Assembly (NCBI RefSeq): GCF_035593985.1
Contig: NZ_CP141587.1
Coordinates: forward strand, 992,001 to 1,056,000
Length of the DNA: 64,000 nucleotides
Reading direction: 5' to 3'
DNA from: Sphingomonas sp. LY29
GTDB lineage: Bacteria > Pseudomonadota > Alphaproteobacteria > Sphingomonadales > Sphingomonadaceae
The notes beneath the pieces are model-generated. The model worked only from the letters and a program-made list of their open reading frames with translations. It was not told the DNA's origin and did not search any database. Position numbers and translations under genes: made by a program. This document shows, piece by piece, positions 56,577 to 64,000 of this stretch (the first letter of the stretch is position 1; every line of letters starts with the position of its first letter).

Positions 56577-57755
56577 ATGGGTGCAGCCTATATCGTCTCG
56601 GCCAAGCGGACCGCCGGTGGTCGCCGCGGTGGCGCGCTCAGGGATTGGCATCCGGCCGACCTGGGTGCGGCTATTCTCGACGAGCTCGTCCGGAACAGCG
56701 AAATCGACGCGGCGGTCATCGAAGACGTCATCGTCGGCTGCGTCAGCCAGGTCGGCGAGCAGAGCTTTCACGTCGGCCGCAACATGGTTCTTGCCTCGTC
56801 GCTTCCCGACAGCGTGCCCGCGGTCACGATCGATCGCCAATGCGGAAGCTCGCAGCAGGCGCTCCACTTCGCGGCGCAGGCGGTGATGAGCGGGACGCAG
56901 GACGTCATCATCGCCGCCGGGGTCGAGCATATGACCCGCGTCCCGATGGGAACCCCCGTCATCCTGCCGATGCAGGCCGGCATCGGGATTGGCCCATGGA
57001 GCCAAGCGATCAAAGACCGCTACGGGGTCGCCGAATTCAGCCAGTTTACCGGCGCCGAAATGATGGCGAAGAAATATGGCTTCGATCGTGAGGCGCTCGA
57101 CGCCTTCGCGCTCGACAGTCACCGCAAGGCGGTCGCCGCGACCGACTCTGGCACCTTCGCCGACGAAATCCTCGTCCTCGACGGAGTCGACAAGCAGGGC
57201 GTCCCGATCCGCCACGCGCATGACGAAGGCATCCGCCGCGATGCCACTGCCGAAGGGCTCGCGGAACTCAAGACGCTCGTCGCGGGCGGCGTCATCACCG
57301 CCGGGAATGCCAGCCAGATCTGCGACGGCGCCTCGGGCGTCTTGATCGCGTCCGAACGCGCGCTTGCCGATCACGGGCTGACCCCGATCGCGCGGATCGA
57401 GAACCTTACCGTGACCGCGGGCGACCCGGTGATCATGCTCGAAGAGCCGATCCCCGCCACTCGCCGTGCGCTCGAACGATCGGGGCGCCGGCTGGACGAG
57501 ATCGACCTGTTCGAGGTCAACGAGGCGTTTGCCTCGGTGCCGCTGGCGTGGCTCCAGGAACTGAAGGCCGACCCCTCGCGCCTCAACGTCCACGGCGGTG
57601 CGATCGCGCTTGGCCACCCGCTCGGCGCCAGCGGCACCAAGCTGATGGCCACGCTCGTCCACGCCCTTCGCGCTCGCGGCGGCCGCTATGGACTACAGAC
57701 GATGTGCGAGGGCGGTGGAATCGCCAACGTCACCATCATCGAGGCGCTGAACTAG
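56577..57755 (+). CDS. Acetyl-CoA C-acyltransferase (thiolase)
   Basis: The 392-residue protein has the thiolase signatures DRQCGSSQQA with the nucleophile Cys, EVNEAFASVP, GGAIALGHPLGASGTK and CEGGGIANV. It is a degradative or biosynthetic thiolase of the FadA/AtoB type; the sequence alone does not decide between them. The ATG at 56577 follows GGAAGGAGA. It is divergent from cysD and converges on the TonB receptor gene with a 4-nt overlap of stops. Confidence 0.93.
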   Translation: MGAAYIVSAKRTAGGRRGGALRDWHPADLGAAILDELVRNSEIDAAVIEDVIVGCVSQVGEQSFHVGRNMVLASSLPDSVPAVTIDRQCGSSQQALHFAAQAVMSGTQDVIIAAGVEHMTRVPMGTPVILPMQAGIGIGPWSQAIKDRYGVAEFSQFTGAEMMAKKYGFDREALDAFALDSHRKAVAATDSGTFADEILVLDGVDKQGVPIRHAHDEGIRRDATAEGLAELKTLVAGGVITAGNASQICDGASGVLIASERALADHGLTPIARIENLTVTAGDPVIMLEEPIPATRRALERSGRRLDEIDLFEVNEAFASVPLAWLQELKADPSRLNVHGGAIALGHPLGASGTKLMATLVHALRARGGRYGLQTMCEGGGIANVTIIEALN

Positions 57756-59854
57756 AAGGTCCCCTTCACCGACAGCTGGAAGATCGGCCCGATCAGCTGG
57801 TCGTGCTTCTGTTCGAATTCGACCGGGCTGACGTCGCGCCGGCCCCCATAGACGATCCGGTCGTAGCGGTGGCGCGCGTTGAGCAGATTTCCCGCCGAGG
57901 CGCGGACGGTCAGTCCGTAGACGTCCTTATGCTCGACGAACACGTCGGCGAACACCGGCCCTTCCCAGCCGCGGGCGATCTCGGTCAGGAAATAGGTTGG
58001 CGTGACATGGCCGTGATTGGCCGACGCACCATAGGCCCACTTCGTCCCCGCCACGTCGTGACGGAACGAGATTTCGGCCCAGCGATCCTGGGTCCCGCTG
58101 ATCGCCCGCCGCTCGCCGGTCAGTGGATCACGCACGCGTGTCCGTTCGAACCCGAAGACCAAGTCGATCTTGGCGCCCTTCAGCCCCAGATTGTCGAACT
58201 GGATGGTGCTGGTCGATTCAAGGCCGAGGCGGGTCGCGCGCGGCAGATTGCCGATCGCCTGCCCTGTCTCGCCGATCGGCACGATATCGATGATGTCGTC
58301 GATGCGGTGGCCGTAGAGCTTCAGCCGGCTTTTCCCCCAGGCCCCGAAATCGCGCCCGACCTCGGTCTCGATCTCCCAGCTCTGCGGCGGAACCAGGTCG
58401 GGATTGCCGGCATTCTCGCGGTCGGAACCAAAGTTCCGCTGCGCAAGGAAGTCGTAGAAGCTGATCTGCCCGACGCGGCGGCGAAGTTTGAAACTGGCAT
58501 CCCATGATTTCGACGGACGCCACGCGAGCGACAGGCTGCCTTTGGGGCGGAAGAACTTGCGTTCGGAATCGGGAATATCCTCGCGCTGGATTCTCGAGAT
58601 TTCGCCGCCGCCGGTCAGTTGGAGGTCGAGCTTGGGCGTCAATGGACGGCTGAAGCTCGCCACGCCTTCGTAACGGGTCTCGGAAACGATTCCGCTGCCC
58701 TCTGGATAGTCGACCGGATCGAACGATCCCGAAGGCGAGAGGATCGACAGCGATCCTTCCTGCTCCAGTCGATTGCTCGCGCGCTCAAGCGACAACTGCC
58801 AATCGTTCTTGCCGCTTTTCCAAGCGTACTCGGCGCGGCCGATCGTCTCGCCGACATGGACGTCACGAAGCAATTCGACCCCGACCGCGGGCGCGCCGCT
58901 GTCGAAGCGGGTGACCTGCCTGGTCCGCGTCGGCTCATGCTCGAATTTGCGCAGGCCGATGAACTTCAGGCGCCCCGGCCCGACCGCGAAATCATAATCG
59001 CCGGTGATGTCGAACACGTAGCCGATCTGCGTCTGCGTCGTCCGCCGCGTGCGATCGTCGCCGTCGGCGCGGATGCGTCGATCGTCGTCCTCGAAGTCGT
59101 ACCAATAGGGTGAATGCGCGACCGTCAGATTGGCGATCGACGATTCGGGCGCGTCGAGTTTGAACTTCGCGGCCATGCGCGGCTGGTCGAAGTCGGAGCT
59201 GATGACCTGCTCGCGCCGCTCGACCTCCGCACCGAAGCGGTCGCTGATGATCGCGGGGCCGCCATAGGCACCGCGGCTCGCGCCATTGTTGATCGACAGC
59301 GTGTAATCGAGCGGCCCGGCGCGATCGGAGAAGCTGACCGAACCGCGCAACAGGTTGGGGTGGGAGTAATGCGGGCGAACGTCGGGCCGCCATTCGAACT
59401 GGCCGCTCGCCTTGGCGGTCGCCTTGACGACCACGTTGGCGACCTGCCCCGACAGGCCGGCGATCCCGAGCTGCGCGGCTTCGACGATTTCGATCCGCTC
59501 GACGTTGGCGGCGCTCATCCGCTGCAATTCGGCGATCGCGCCGCCCGATTTGTCGGCGATCCGCTGCCCGTTGACGAGGACGTTCTCCGACGCCTGGCCG
59601 AGCCCGCGTTCCTGATCCGCGCCGCGGACCGTGAACCCCGGGATCTGGACGAGCATGTCGTAGGCAGATTTCGGCGCGAAGCGCGCGAAGTCGGCGGGGG
59701 TGAAGATGCGCCGGTCGCCTGCCGGGGTCGCCTGCGGAGGCGGCGCGACGGCGGGATCGCTGGTGACCGGGACCGCCTGCGCAAAGGCGCCTGCCGGAAG
59801 GCAGAAGGCGGCGCCGGCGAGCAGCATGGCCGTGTGGTTACGCAACAAGTTCAT
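57752..59854 (-). CDS. TonB-dependent receptor, substrate unknown
   Basis: The 700-residue protein has a signal peptide (MNLLRNHTAMLLAGAAFCL to AFAQ) and a plug with a GADQERGLGQASENVLVNGQ segment and QLGIAGLSGQVANVVVK. The barrel ends in QLSVKGTF. It is smaller than the other two receptors. The 100-nt gap upstream has a 6-bp GC hairpin (59875-59892) and no recognised operator. It overlaps the thiolase stop by 4 nt. Confidence 0.9.
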   Translation of the reverse strand: MNLLRNHTAMLLAGAAFCLPAGAFAQAVPVTSDPAVAPPPQATPAGDRRIFTPADFARFAPKSAYDMLVQIPGFTVRGADQERGLGQASENVLVNGQRIADKSGGAIAELQRMSAANVERIEIVEAAQLGIAGLSGQVANVVVKATAKASGQFEWRPDVRPHYSHPNLLRGSVSFSDRAGPLDYTLSINNGASRGAYGGPAIISDRFGAEVERREQVISSDFDQPRMAAKFKLDAPESSIANLTVAHSPYWYDFEDDDRRIRADGDDRTRRTTQTQIGYVFDITGDYDFAVGPGRLKFIGLRKFEHEPTRTRQVTRFDSGAPAVGVELLRDVHVGETIGRAEYAWKSGKNDWQLSLERASNRLEQEGSLSILSPSGSFDPVDYPEGSGIVSETRYEGVASFSRPLTPKLDLQLTGGGEISRIQREDIPDSERKFFRPKGSLSLAWRPSKSWDASFKLRRRVGQISFYDFLAQRNFGSDRENAGNPDLVPPQSWEIETEVGRDFGAWGKSRLKLYGHRIDDIIDIVPIGETGQAIGNLPRATRLGLESTSTIQFDNLGLKGAKIDLVFGFERTRVRDPLTGERRAISGTQDRWAEISFRHDVAGTKWAYGASANHGHVTPTYFLTEIARGWEGPVFADVFVEHKDVYGLTVRASAGNLLNARHRYDRIVYGGRRDVSPVEFEQKHDQLIGPIFQLSVKGTF

Positions 59855-59954
59855 CGAAAATTCCCCCTAGAGGTGGGCGCTAGCCGGCGCCCGCGGCATG
59901 TGAAGTCGGCTTCGACCAGTGGCCATCGGTGGCCGCCAGTCCGACGAACGGGGG

Positions 59955-60668
59955 TCAGCGCTGCCGGCGCCACGGCTCGCGACCGCCGAAGATGCGGCGA
60001 TGGACGAGTTGCTGCGCCGTCGGTCGTTCGACCCCCTGCTGCCGCAGCGCCGAAACATCGGCGGCGGTCACGTTGAAGATCCTCATCTCGACCAGCTTGT
60101 CGGCGGCGAGGTCGCGGTATCCGATCGCCGCGAAGCTGCGGATATACTCTGGCGTGACCTTGAAGATGCCGAGCGCTACCAGCTGATCGACGGTCGGCCG
60201 CGGCGCCCTGATCGAGACCAGCGTCTCGACCACCTCGCGCTTCACGCCCGACAGGGTCAGCGAGTAGCCCTGATTCAGCGTCGGGCGCGCAATCCCGTTC
60301 GCAGCGAGCAGCGCGTCGAAAGCGGGATTGGCGGCATAGTCGCACTCGCCCTTCCCGCCTGCCCGGCCGACGGTGCCGACACAATCGAGCCGCCCGGCAT
60401 CACGAATGATGGAAAAGCGCGCAGGCACCGGCGCAGCACTCCGAAGCGCCGCAAGATCGAGACCGCGCAGGTCCGACACGGCAAAGCCCTGCCCCCAGCG
60501 ACTGCGATTGCGCCGGTCGAAGCGCGACGCGAAATCGATCTGCACGTTGCCGTCGCGGCTCGCCTTGCTGATCGAGTAGGTCACCGGCGCGGTGCGCGCC
60601 TGGCAGGAAGCGCTGACGACCACGGTGGTCAGCAGGACGGCGGCGAACATGGCGATGGGTCGGGACAT
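59955..60668 (-). CDS. Secreted protein with C-terminal VTPEY-type repeats
   Basis: The 237-residue product has a signal peptide (MSRPIAMFAAVLLTTVVVSA ...) and a region with two Cys (in LDCVG and GECDY). A C-terminal block (about residues 158-227) contains roughly 29-residue helical repeats such as VDQLVALGIFKVTPEYIRSF. The same repeat type makes up the tail of the BlaR1-like protease encoded just upstream on the same strand, 90 nt away. The AAGGAGGATCACC ribosome site is very strong. The function is unknown; an interaction with the protease through the repeats is a reasonable guess. Confidence 0.75.
   Translation of the reverse strand: MSRPIAMFAAVLLTTVVVSASCQARTAPVTYSISKASRDGNVQIDFASRFDRRNRSRWGQGFAVSDLRGLDLAALRSAAPVPARFSIIRDAGRLDCVGTVGRAGGKGECDYAANPAFDALLAANGIARPTLNQGYSLTLSGVKREVVETLVSIRAPRPTVDQLVALGIFKVTPEYIRSFAAIGYRDLAADKLVEMRIFNVTAADVSALRQQGVERPTAQQLVHRRIFGGREPWRRQR
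59988..60197 (-). repeat. VTPEY-type repeat block in the secreted protein gene
   Basis: About two and a half units of a roughly 29-residue repeat (PTVDQLVALGIFKVTPEY ..., ADKLVEMRIFNVTAADV ..., TAQQLVHRRIFG) match the units in the BlaR1-like protein in pattern: an acidic/polar helix with L or I, then (G/R)xFxVT, then a second helix. Confidence 0.65.
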
Positions 60669-60758
60669 GGTGATCCTCCTTCTTGGTCAAATCGATGGGC
60701 AAGGCGCTGCCGGTCGCCCGTGGCCGGGCGTCAGGTCAGGCAGTTTTGGAAGCGGCCC

Positions 60759-62477
60759 TTAGGGCGTCGGCGTCGGGGCCGAGTCCTGGTCGGCCCAGTT
60801 GTGCGGGGCCGGCGGCAGCGGCGGCGTCGGCGCCCTGGGGACCATGCCGAGCATCCTCAGCTTGATCAGTTGTTCCGCCGACAGGGTGCGGTGACCCGCC
60901 GCCTTTACCCGCCGAACGAAGTCGGGAGTGATGCCGAGCGTGCGCAGTTCGCCGAGTTCTTCGAGCGACGCGGCGGCCTGCCCCGCGGCCCGCATTCCGC
61001 GAACATAACCCGGGGTGACCCGAAGCACGGCGGCTTCACCGATCTCGTCGGCACTCGCCGATCCGAAGCCGGCGGCGGCCATCGATCGGACGAACTCGGG
61101 CGTCACGCCCATCGCCTTCATCTCGATCATCTCGTCGGGGTTCAGATTGCGGAAGCGGGGCGAAGCGGCGCGCATCGCCGCGACATATTCAGGCGTGACG
61201 CCCATCACCTTCATCCCGATCGCGGTGTCGACGGGATCGCGCCCGCCAAGCTTGCGGTCGCGGCGACGCTCAATCGACGTGGCGATCTGGCGGCGGAGCG
61301 CTTCTGTATCGACGATCCGCGCATTGGAGACCGCCACTTCGGCAGCATTGCGGGCGATCGCGGTGCTGGTCATCACCGAGCGAGTGACCGTCTCGGCAAT
61401 CGCCGGCTCGACCGCGTCGGCGATTGGCGCGGGCATGGAGGCCATGCCGGGCGCAGTCTCGTCGGCTGGCTCGGCCTCAGGCTGCTGAAACGTCAGTGCC
61501 GCCAGCGGTGCCGACATCACCAGCATCCCGGCGGCGAAGCCCGCGATCCACGAAGGCGCGGCGGTCCCGCGAGCAAGCGTGCCATCGAGCACCCGGCGAA
61601 CCCGGCGCGTCAGCGAACCCTTCGACGGCGCGACGCCATGCGCGCCGAGCAGCAGGCCCTTGCACTCGTGGCGGGCGATCCCGACCAGCAACTGGGCGTA
61701 ATCGGTATCGGCGATGTTGGCGGCAAGCACCGCGTCATCCGCAGCCTCCTCGCGCAACTGGTGCGCTTCGCGAGCGAGCACCCAGGCCAGCGGGTTGAAC
61801 CAGAAGACCGCGGTCGCGACGCGCGCCAGCAGCAGCTTGATCCAGTCCAGCCGGGCGACGTGCGCCAGTTCGTGCGCGATGATCGCCTCCGCCTCGCCCG
61901 TCGCGCCGAGCGCCTCGTCGTTGAGCAGGATCACCGGGCGCATCAGGCCCCAGCTGATCGGCGAGCTGAGTTCGCTCGACGTCAGCAGCGCGGTCCCGTT
62001 CTTGAATCCCATGCGACGCTGCGCATGAGCCAGCGCACCGAGCCAGACCGGATCGACCAGCACCTGGGCGCGAGACTTAAGCGCGACCAGCCGAAGCAGA
62101 GCGAGCAGCGTGACGAGGATCAGGGCGACAGCGGGAATGGCGTAAAGAAAGCTGGTCAAGTCGATCGTCGACGGCGCCTCCCATGGACTGGACGCGGCGA
62201 CCGGTGTTGCGGATTCTTCGACCGGCGCGATCGCGGGTAGGTCGGCCTCGGCAACCGCGACGGGCTCGACCTCGCTCGACGCCATCACCTGCGGCAGGTC
62301 GACGTGAAGCGCTGGAAGCGCGAGACTGGCGAGCGGCAACGCCACCAGCGCGACGAGCCCTAGATGCGCGATCAGCGACCGCTCCGATGCCGAACGGCGG
62401 CGGGTCAGGTATAACAGGCCCAGCGTTACCGCGGCCACCAACAGCGACTTCAGCGCAAGTCCGATCAGCGTTTCCAT
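60759..62477 (-). CDS. M56 family (BlaR1-like) membrane metallopeptidase with tandem repeats
   Basis: The 572-residue protein has N-terminal membrane helices (about residues 1-20, 35-55, 105-130) and a zinc protease domain with HELAHVARLDW (HExxH at 202-206) and REEAADDA (downstream Glu). A last membrane helix lies at about 311-330. The extracytoplasmic tail is not a penicillin-binding domain as in true BlaR1. It has four to five 29-residue repeats (about 413-550). The gene follows a BlaI repressor gene with a one-base gap, so it probably inactivates that repressor on sensing a signal. The ligand is unknown. Confidence 0.9.
   Translation of the reverse strand: METLIGLALKSLLVAAVTLGLLYLTRRRSASERSLIAHLGLVALVALPLASLALPALHVDLPQVMASSEVEPVAVAEADLPAIAPVEESATPVAASSPWEAPSTIDLTSFLYAIPAVALILVTLLALLRLVALKSRAQVLVDPVWLGALAHAQRRMGFKNGTALLTSSELSSPISWGLMRPVILLNDEALGATGEAEAIIAHELAHVARLDWIKLLLARVATAVFWFNPLAWVLAREAHQLREEAADDAVLAANIADTDYAQLLVGIARHECKGLLLGAHGVAPSKGSLTRRVRRVLDGTLARGTAAPSWIAGFAAGMLVMSAPLAALTFQQPEAEPADETAPGMASMPAPIADAVEPAIAETVTRSVMTSTAIARNAAEVAVSNARIVDTEALRRQIATSIERRRDRKLGGRDPVDTAIGMKVMGVTPEYVAAMRAASPRFRNLNPDEMIEMKAMGVTPEFVRSMAAAGFGSASADEIGEAAVLRVTPGYVRGMRAAGQAAASLEELGELRTLGITPDFVRRVKAAGHRTLSAEQLIKLRMLGMVPRAPTPPLPPAPHNWADQDSAPTPTP
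60828..61241 (-). repeat. Tandem 29-residue repeats in the BlaR1-like protein
   Basis: Four full units and a partial fifth follow the pattern (N/S)xxEhxExxxhGVTPEFVRxhxAAG. Examples are NPDEMIEMKAMGVTPEFVRS and SLEELGELRTLGITPDFVRR. The units are close in length (29 residues) but diverged in sequence, so the duplication is not recent. Confidence 0.8.
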
Positions 62478-62478
62478 C

Positions 62479-62862
62479 TTAAGCCCCCTTGGCCTGCCGG
62501 GCGCGGGCGATCATCGCCTCGAGCTCGTCGAGTTCAGTGTCGTCGAGACGGTCGGACATGCCGAGCAGCGCCGTCGCCGCCCCCGTCGCCGACCCGTTGA
62601 AAAAAGTCTTCACCACGGCGTTGAGCGCCGACTTGCGCGCCTGGTTGTCCGACATGGTCGGCGTGAACAGGAAGCCGCGATCCGATTCCTCGCGCCGAAC
62701 GAAGCCCTTGTCCTCGAGCCGTTTCAGCATCGCGCGCACCGCCGACCCGCTCAGCCGGTCGGGCAGCGCATCGCACAAGTCGGTCACAGCCATCGCGCCG
62801 CGCTCGAACAGCAGATCGACGATCTGGCGTTCCCGGGGCGGCAGTCGATTCAACATAGACAT
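62479..62862 (-). CDS. BlaI/MecI family transcriptional repressor
   Basis: The 127-residue winged-helix protein has LPPRERQIVDLLFERGAMAV and SAVRAMLKRLEDKGFV (recognition helix region), followed by the dimerisation helix. A likely protease-cleavage segment lies near the Asn-rich TFFNGSAT stretch. The start at 62862 follows GGAG; a GTG at 62871 and an ATG at 62856 are alternatives. It is coupled to the M56 protease gene and its own promoter region holds two identical palindromes. This is the standard BlaI-BlaR arrangement with autoregulation. Confidence 0.92.
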   Translation of the reverse strand: MSMLNRLPPRERQIVDLLFERGAMAVTDLCDALPDRLSGSAVRAMLKRLEDKGFVRREESDRGFLFTPTMSDNQARKSALNAVVKTFFNGSATGAATALLGMSDRLDDTELDELEAMIARARQAKGA

Positions 62863-62872
62863 ATTCTCCACA

Positions 62873-62884
62873 CTACATTTGTAG
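62873..62884. promoter_or_regulatory. BlaI-type operator 1
   Basis: CTACATTTGTAG is an inverted repeat with the TACA-NN-TGTA core of BlaI/MecI operators. It lies 11 nt upstream of the blaI-like start codon. Confidence 0.8.
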
Positions 62885-62889
62885 CGATG

Positions 62890-62901
62890 CTACATTTGTA
62901 G
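62890..62901. promoter_or_regulatory. BlaI-type operator 2
   Basis: This is a second exact copy of CTACATTTGTAG, 5 nt from the first (17 bp centre to centre). The tandem copies favour cooperative dimer binding over the blaI promoter. xthA begins 93 nt away on the other strand. Confidence 0.8.
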
Positions 62902-62994
62902 CGCGTTCGCAAGCTCGATCTTCCGCCGTTCGTCGAAACGCCGCCGGCGACGAGCGGATGGACCCTCGCGGCGCTGCCGTCGGTTGAGCGAGCG

Positions 62995-63765
62995 ATGCGT
63001 ATCGCCACCTACAACGTGAACGGGATCAACGGCCGCTTGCCGGTGCTGCTCGAATGGCTCGCGGCGACCAAGCCCGACATCGTCAGCCTGCAGGAATTGA
63101 AGGCACCCGACGACGCCTTCCCCGAAAAGGCGATTCGCGACGCGGGCTACCGCGCCATCTGGCACGGCCAATCGCGCTGGAACGGAGTCGCGATCCTGTC
63201 GCGCGGGGGCGAGCCGGTCGAAACGAGGCGCGGCCTGCCCGGCGATCCCGACCCGTCGCAAAGCCGCTACCTCGAGGCGGCGGTCGATGGCCTGCTGGTC
63301 GGCGCGCTCTACCTCCCCAACGGCAATCCCCGCCCCGGCCCGAAGTTCGACTACAAGCTTCGATGGATGGCGGCGTTCGCGAGCCATGCCCAAGGCCTGC
63401 TCGATGCCGGCGTTCCCGCACTGCTGATCGGCGACTATAACGTCATCCCCGAGGACGAGGACGTCTACAAACCCGAGCGATGGCGTGACGACGCGCTGTT
63501 CGCTCCCGACGTGCGCGACGCCTACCGCGACCTCGTTGCGAGCGGCTGGCTCGACGCGTTGAAGCACCTCTACCTCGACGATCCGCCCTACACTTTCTGG
63601 AAATATTGGCGCGGCGCCTTCGAGCGCGACGCGGGAATGCGGATCGACCATCTTCTGCTCAGTCCGACCGTCGCCAAGCGATTGAAGGCCGGAGGCGTCG
63701 ATCGCAGCGCGCGGGCGCTCGAGAAGACCAGCGACCACGCCCCGGCATGGATCGAGCTCTCCTGA
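62995..63765 (+). CDS. xthA: Exodeoxyribonuclease III family AP endonuclease
   Basis: The 256-residue protein begins MRIATYNVNGINGRL and has LQELK (metal-binding Glu), WNGVAILS, GDYNV, RIDHLLLS and SDHAP at the C terminus. These are the catalytic residues of ExoIII. It repairs abasic sites in DNA. It is divergent from blaI, and no strong ribosome site is seen. Confidence 0.94.
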   Translation: MRIATYNVNGINGRLPVLLEWLAATKPDIVSLQELKAPDDAFPEKAIRDAGYRAIWHGQSRWNGVAILSRGGEPVETRRGLPGDPDPSQSRYLEAAVDGLLVGALYLPNGNPRPGPKFDYKLRWMAAFASHAQGLLDAGVPALLIGDYNVIPEDEDVYKPERWRDDALFAPDVRDAYRDLVASGWLDALKHLYLDDPPYTFWKYWRGAFERDAGMRIDHLLLSPTVAKRLKAGGVDRSARALEKTSDHAPAWIELS

Positions 63766-63811
63766 CCGGTCTCCACGCAACTTGGCGCTGCCCGCCCGCG
63801 TTGAGCCGCCG

Positions 63812-64000
63812 ATGACCGACCTCCCCGGCGACCGCCTGATCCTGACCCCCGACGACATCGACCTATCCCGCTCCCCGCTCGCGGCGGACCTCGGCGGTCA
63901 GACCTATGTTCTTGGCGCTTTCAACCCCGGGCTGACCCGCTTGCCCAACGGCAACCTGCTGCTGATGGTCCGCATCGCCGAGGCACTCCACGAGCCCGTC
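63812..64000 (+). CDS. GH130-like glycosidase (3' end outside window)
   Basis: The first 63 residues are visible. The segment FNPGLTRLPNGNLLLMVRIAE matches the start of GH130-type beta-mannoside phosphorylase/glycosidase-related proteins. The ATG at 63812 is 46 nt after xthA. The assignment rests on the N terminus only. Confidence 0.6.
   Translation, partial: MTDLPGDRLILTPDDIDLSRSPLAADLGGQTYVLGAFNPGLTRLPNGNLLLMVRIAEALHEPV

Noticed and set aside
59919..62240. 773-codon open frame on the + strand opposite the repeat protein and BlaR1-like genes
   Set aside because: It is Arg/Gln-rich, has no family motif or ribosome site, and mirrors two genes with intact motifs. Long antisense frames are expected at this GC content.
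1..64000. Mobile elements, prophage, CRISPR, tRNA or rRNA genes
   Set aside because: I looked for transposase or integrase-like proteins, regular direct repeats with spacers and cloverleaf-like stretches, and saw none. A tRNAscan or Infernal run would be decisive.

Overview
The window is high-GC, densely packed DNA with many 1-, 4- and 8-nt gene overlaps. It most resembles a chromosome segment of an alphaproteobacterium of the Sphingomonadales (Sphingomonas-like). The grounds are the family-level resemblance of the proteins, three TonB-dependent receptors, an Entner-Doudoroff operon, a complete type II secretion operon, and a maltodextrin locus organised like the mal locus I remember from Caulobacter. 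No rRNA, tRNA, CRISPR array, insertion sequence or phage gene is visible.

Layout. 1-3.9 kb: a five-gene (+) cluster with a truncated transketolase/PDH-E1-like protein, a MaoC hydratase, a CitE/HpcH-type CoA-ester lyase, a zinc alcohol dehydrogenase and a DUF3833-like protein. 4-7 kb: an MHS-type transporter with an unusual periplasmic insert, and an L,D-transpeptidase. 7.0-23.9 kb (-): eleven genes that look like one transcription unit. They encode a TonB receptor, a flavin-dependent tryptophan-halogenase-like protein, an amylase, an alpha-glucosidase and a GH97 enzyme, then zwf-pgl-edd-glk-eda and a second secreted amylase. This covers starch-oligomer capture, hydrolysis to glucose and the whole Entner-Doudoroff pathway. 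Divergently (24.2-27.7 kb, +) lie a LacI-type regulator, a GPH-type sugar transporter and a ROK kinase. Matching LacI-type palindromes sit at the divergent promoter and before the transporter. 27.7-33.9 kb (-): a trp operon (trpD, fused trpCF, trpB, trpA) preceded by a textbook-like transcription attenuator with a Trp-rich leader peptide, followed by a mannose-6-phosphate-isomerase-like gene and a TonB-family protein. 34-35.3 kb (+): an M23 peptidase.

35.3-47 kb (-): a complete type II secretion operon, gspC-D-E-F-G-H-I-J-K-L-M-N-O. Upstream on the same strand are a TonB receptor, an extracellular-type lipoprotein and a free-standing PhoB-type winged-helix regulator. PHO-box-like repeats lie in front of gspC and of the lipoprotein gene. 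52-56.5 kb (-): a Tat/lipoprotein molybdenum-cofactor oxidoreductase with its cytochrome b, then cysNC and cysD (sulfate activation). 56.6-57.8 kb (+): a thiolase. 57.8-62.9 kb (-): a TonB receptor, a secreted repeat protein, an M56 (BlaR1-like) membrane protease carrying the same repeats, and a BlaI-type repressor with two identical palindromic operators. 63-64 kb (+): exonuclease III and the start of a GH130-like gene.

The most interesting items are the trp attenuator in front of trpD, the maltodextrin-to-ED superoperon with its hairpin-masked halogenase start and LacI operators, the predicted phosphate control of the secretion locus, and the repeat shared by the BlaR1-like protease and its secreted neighbour.
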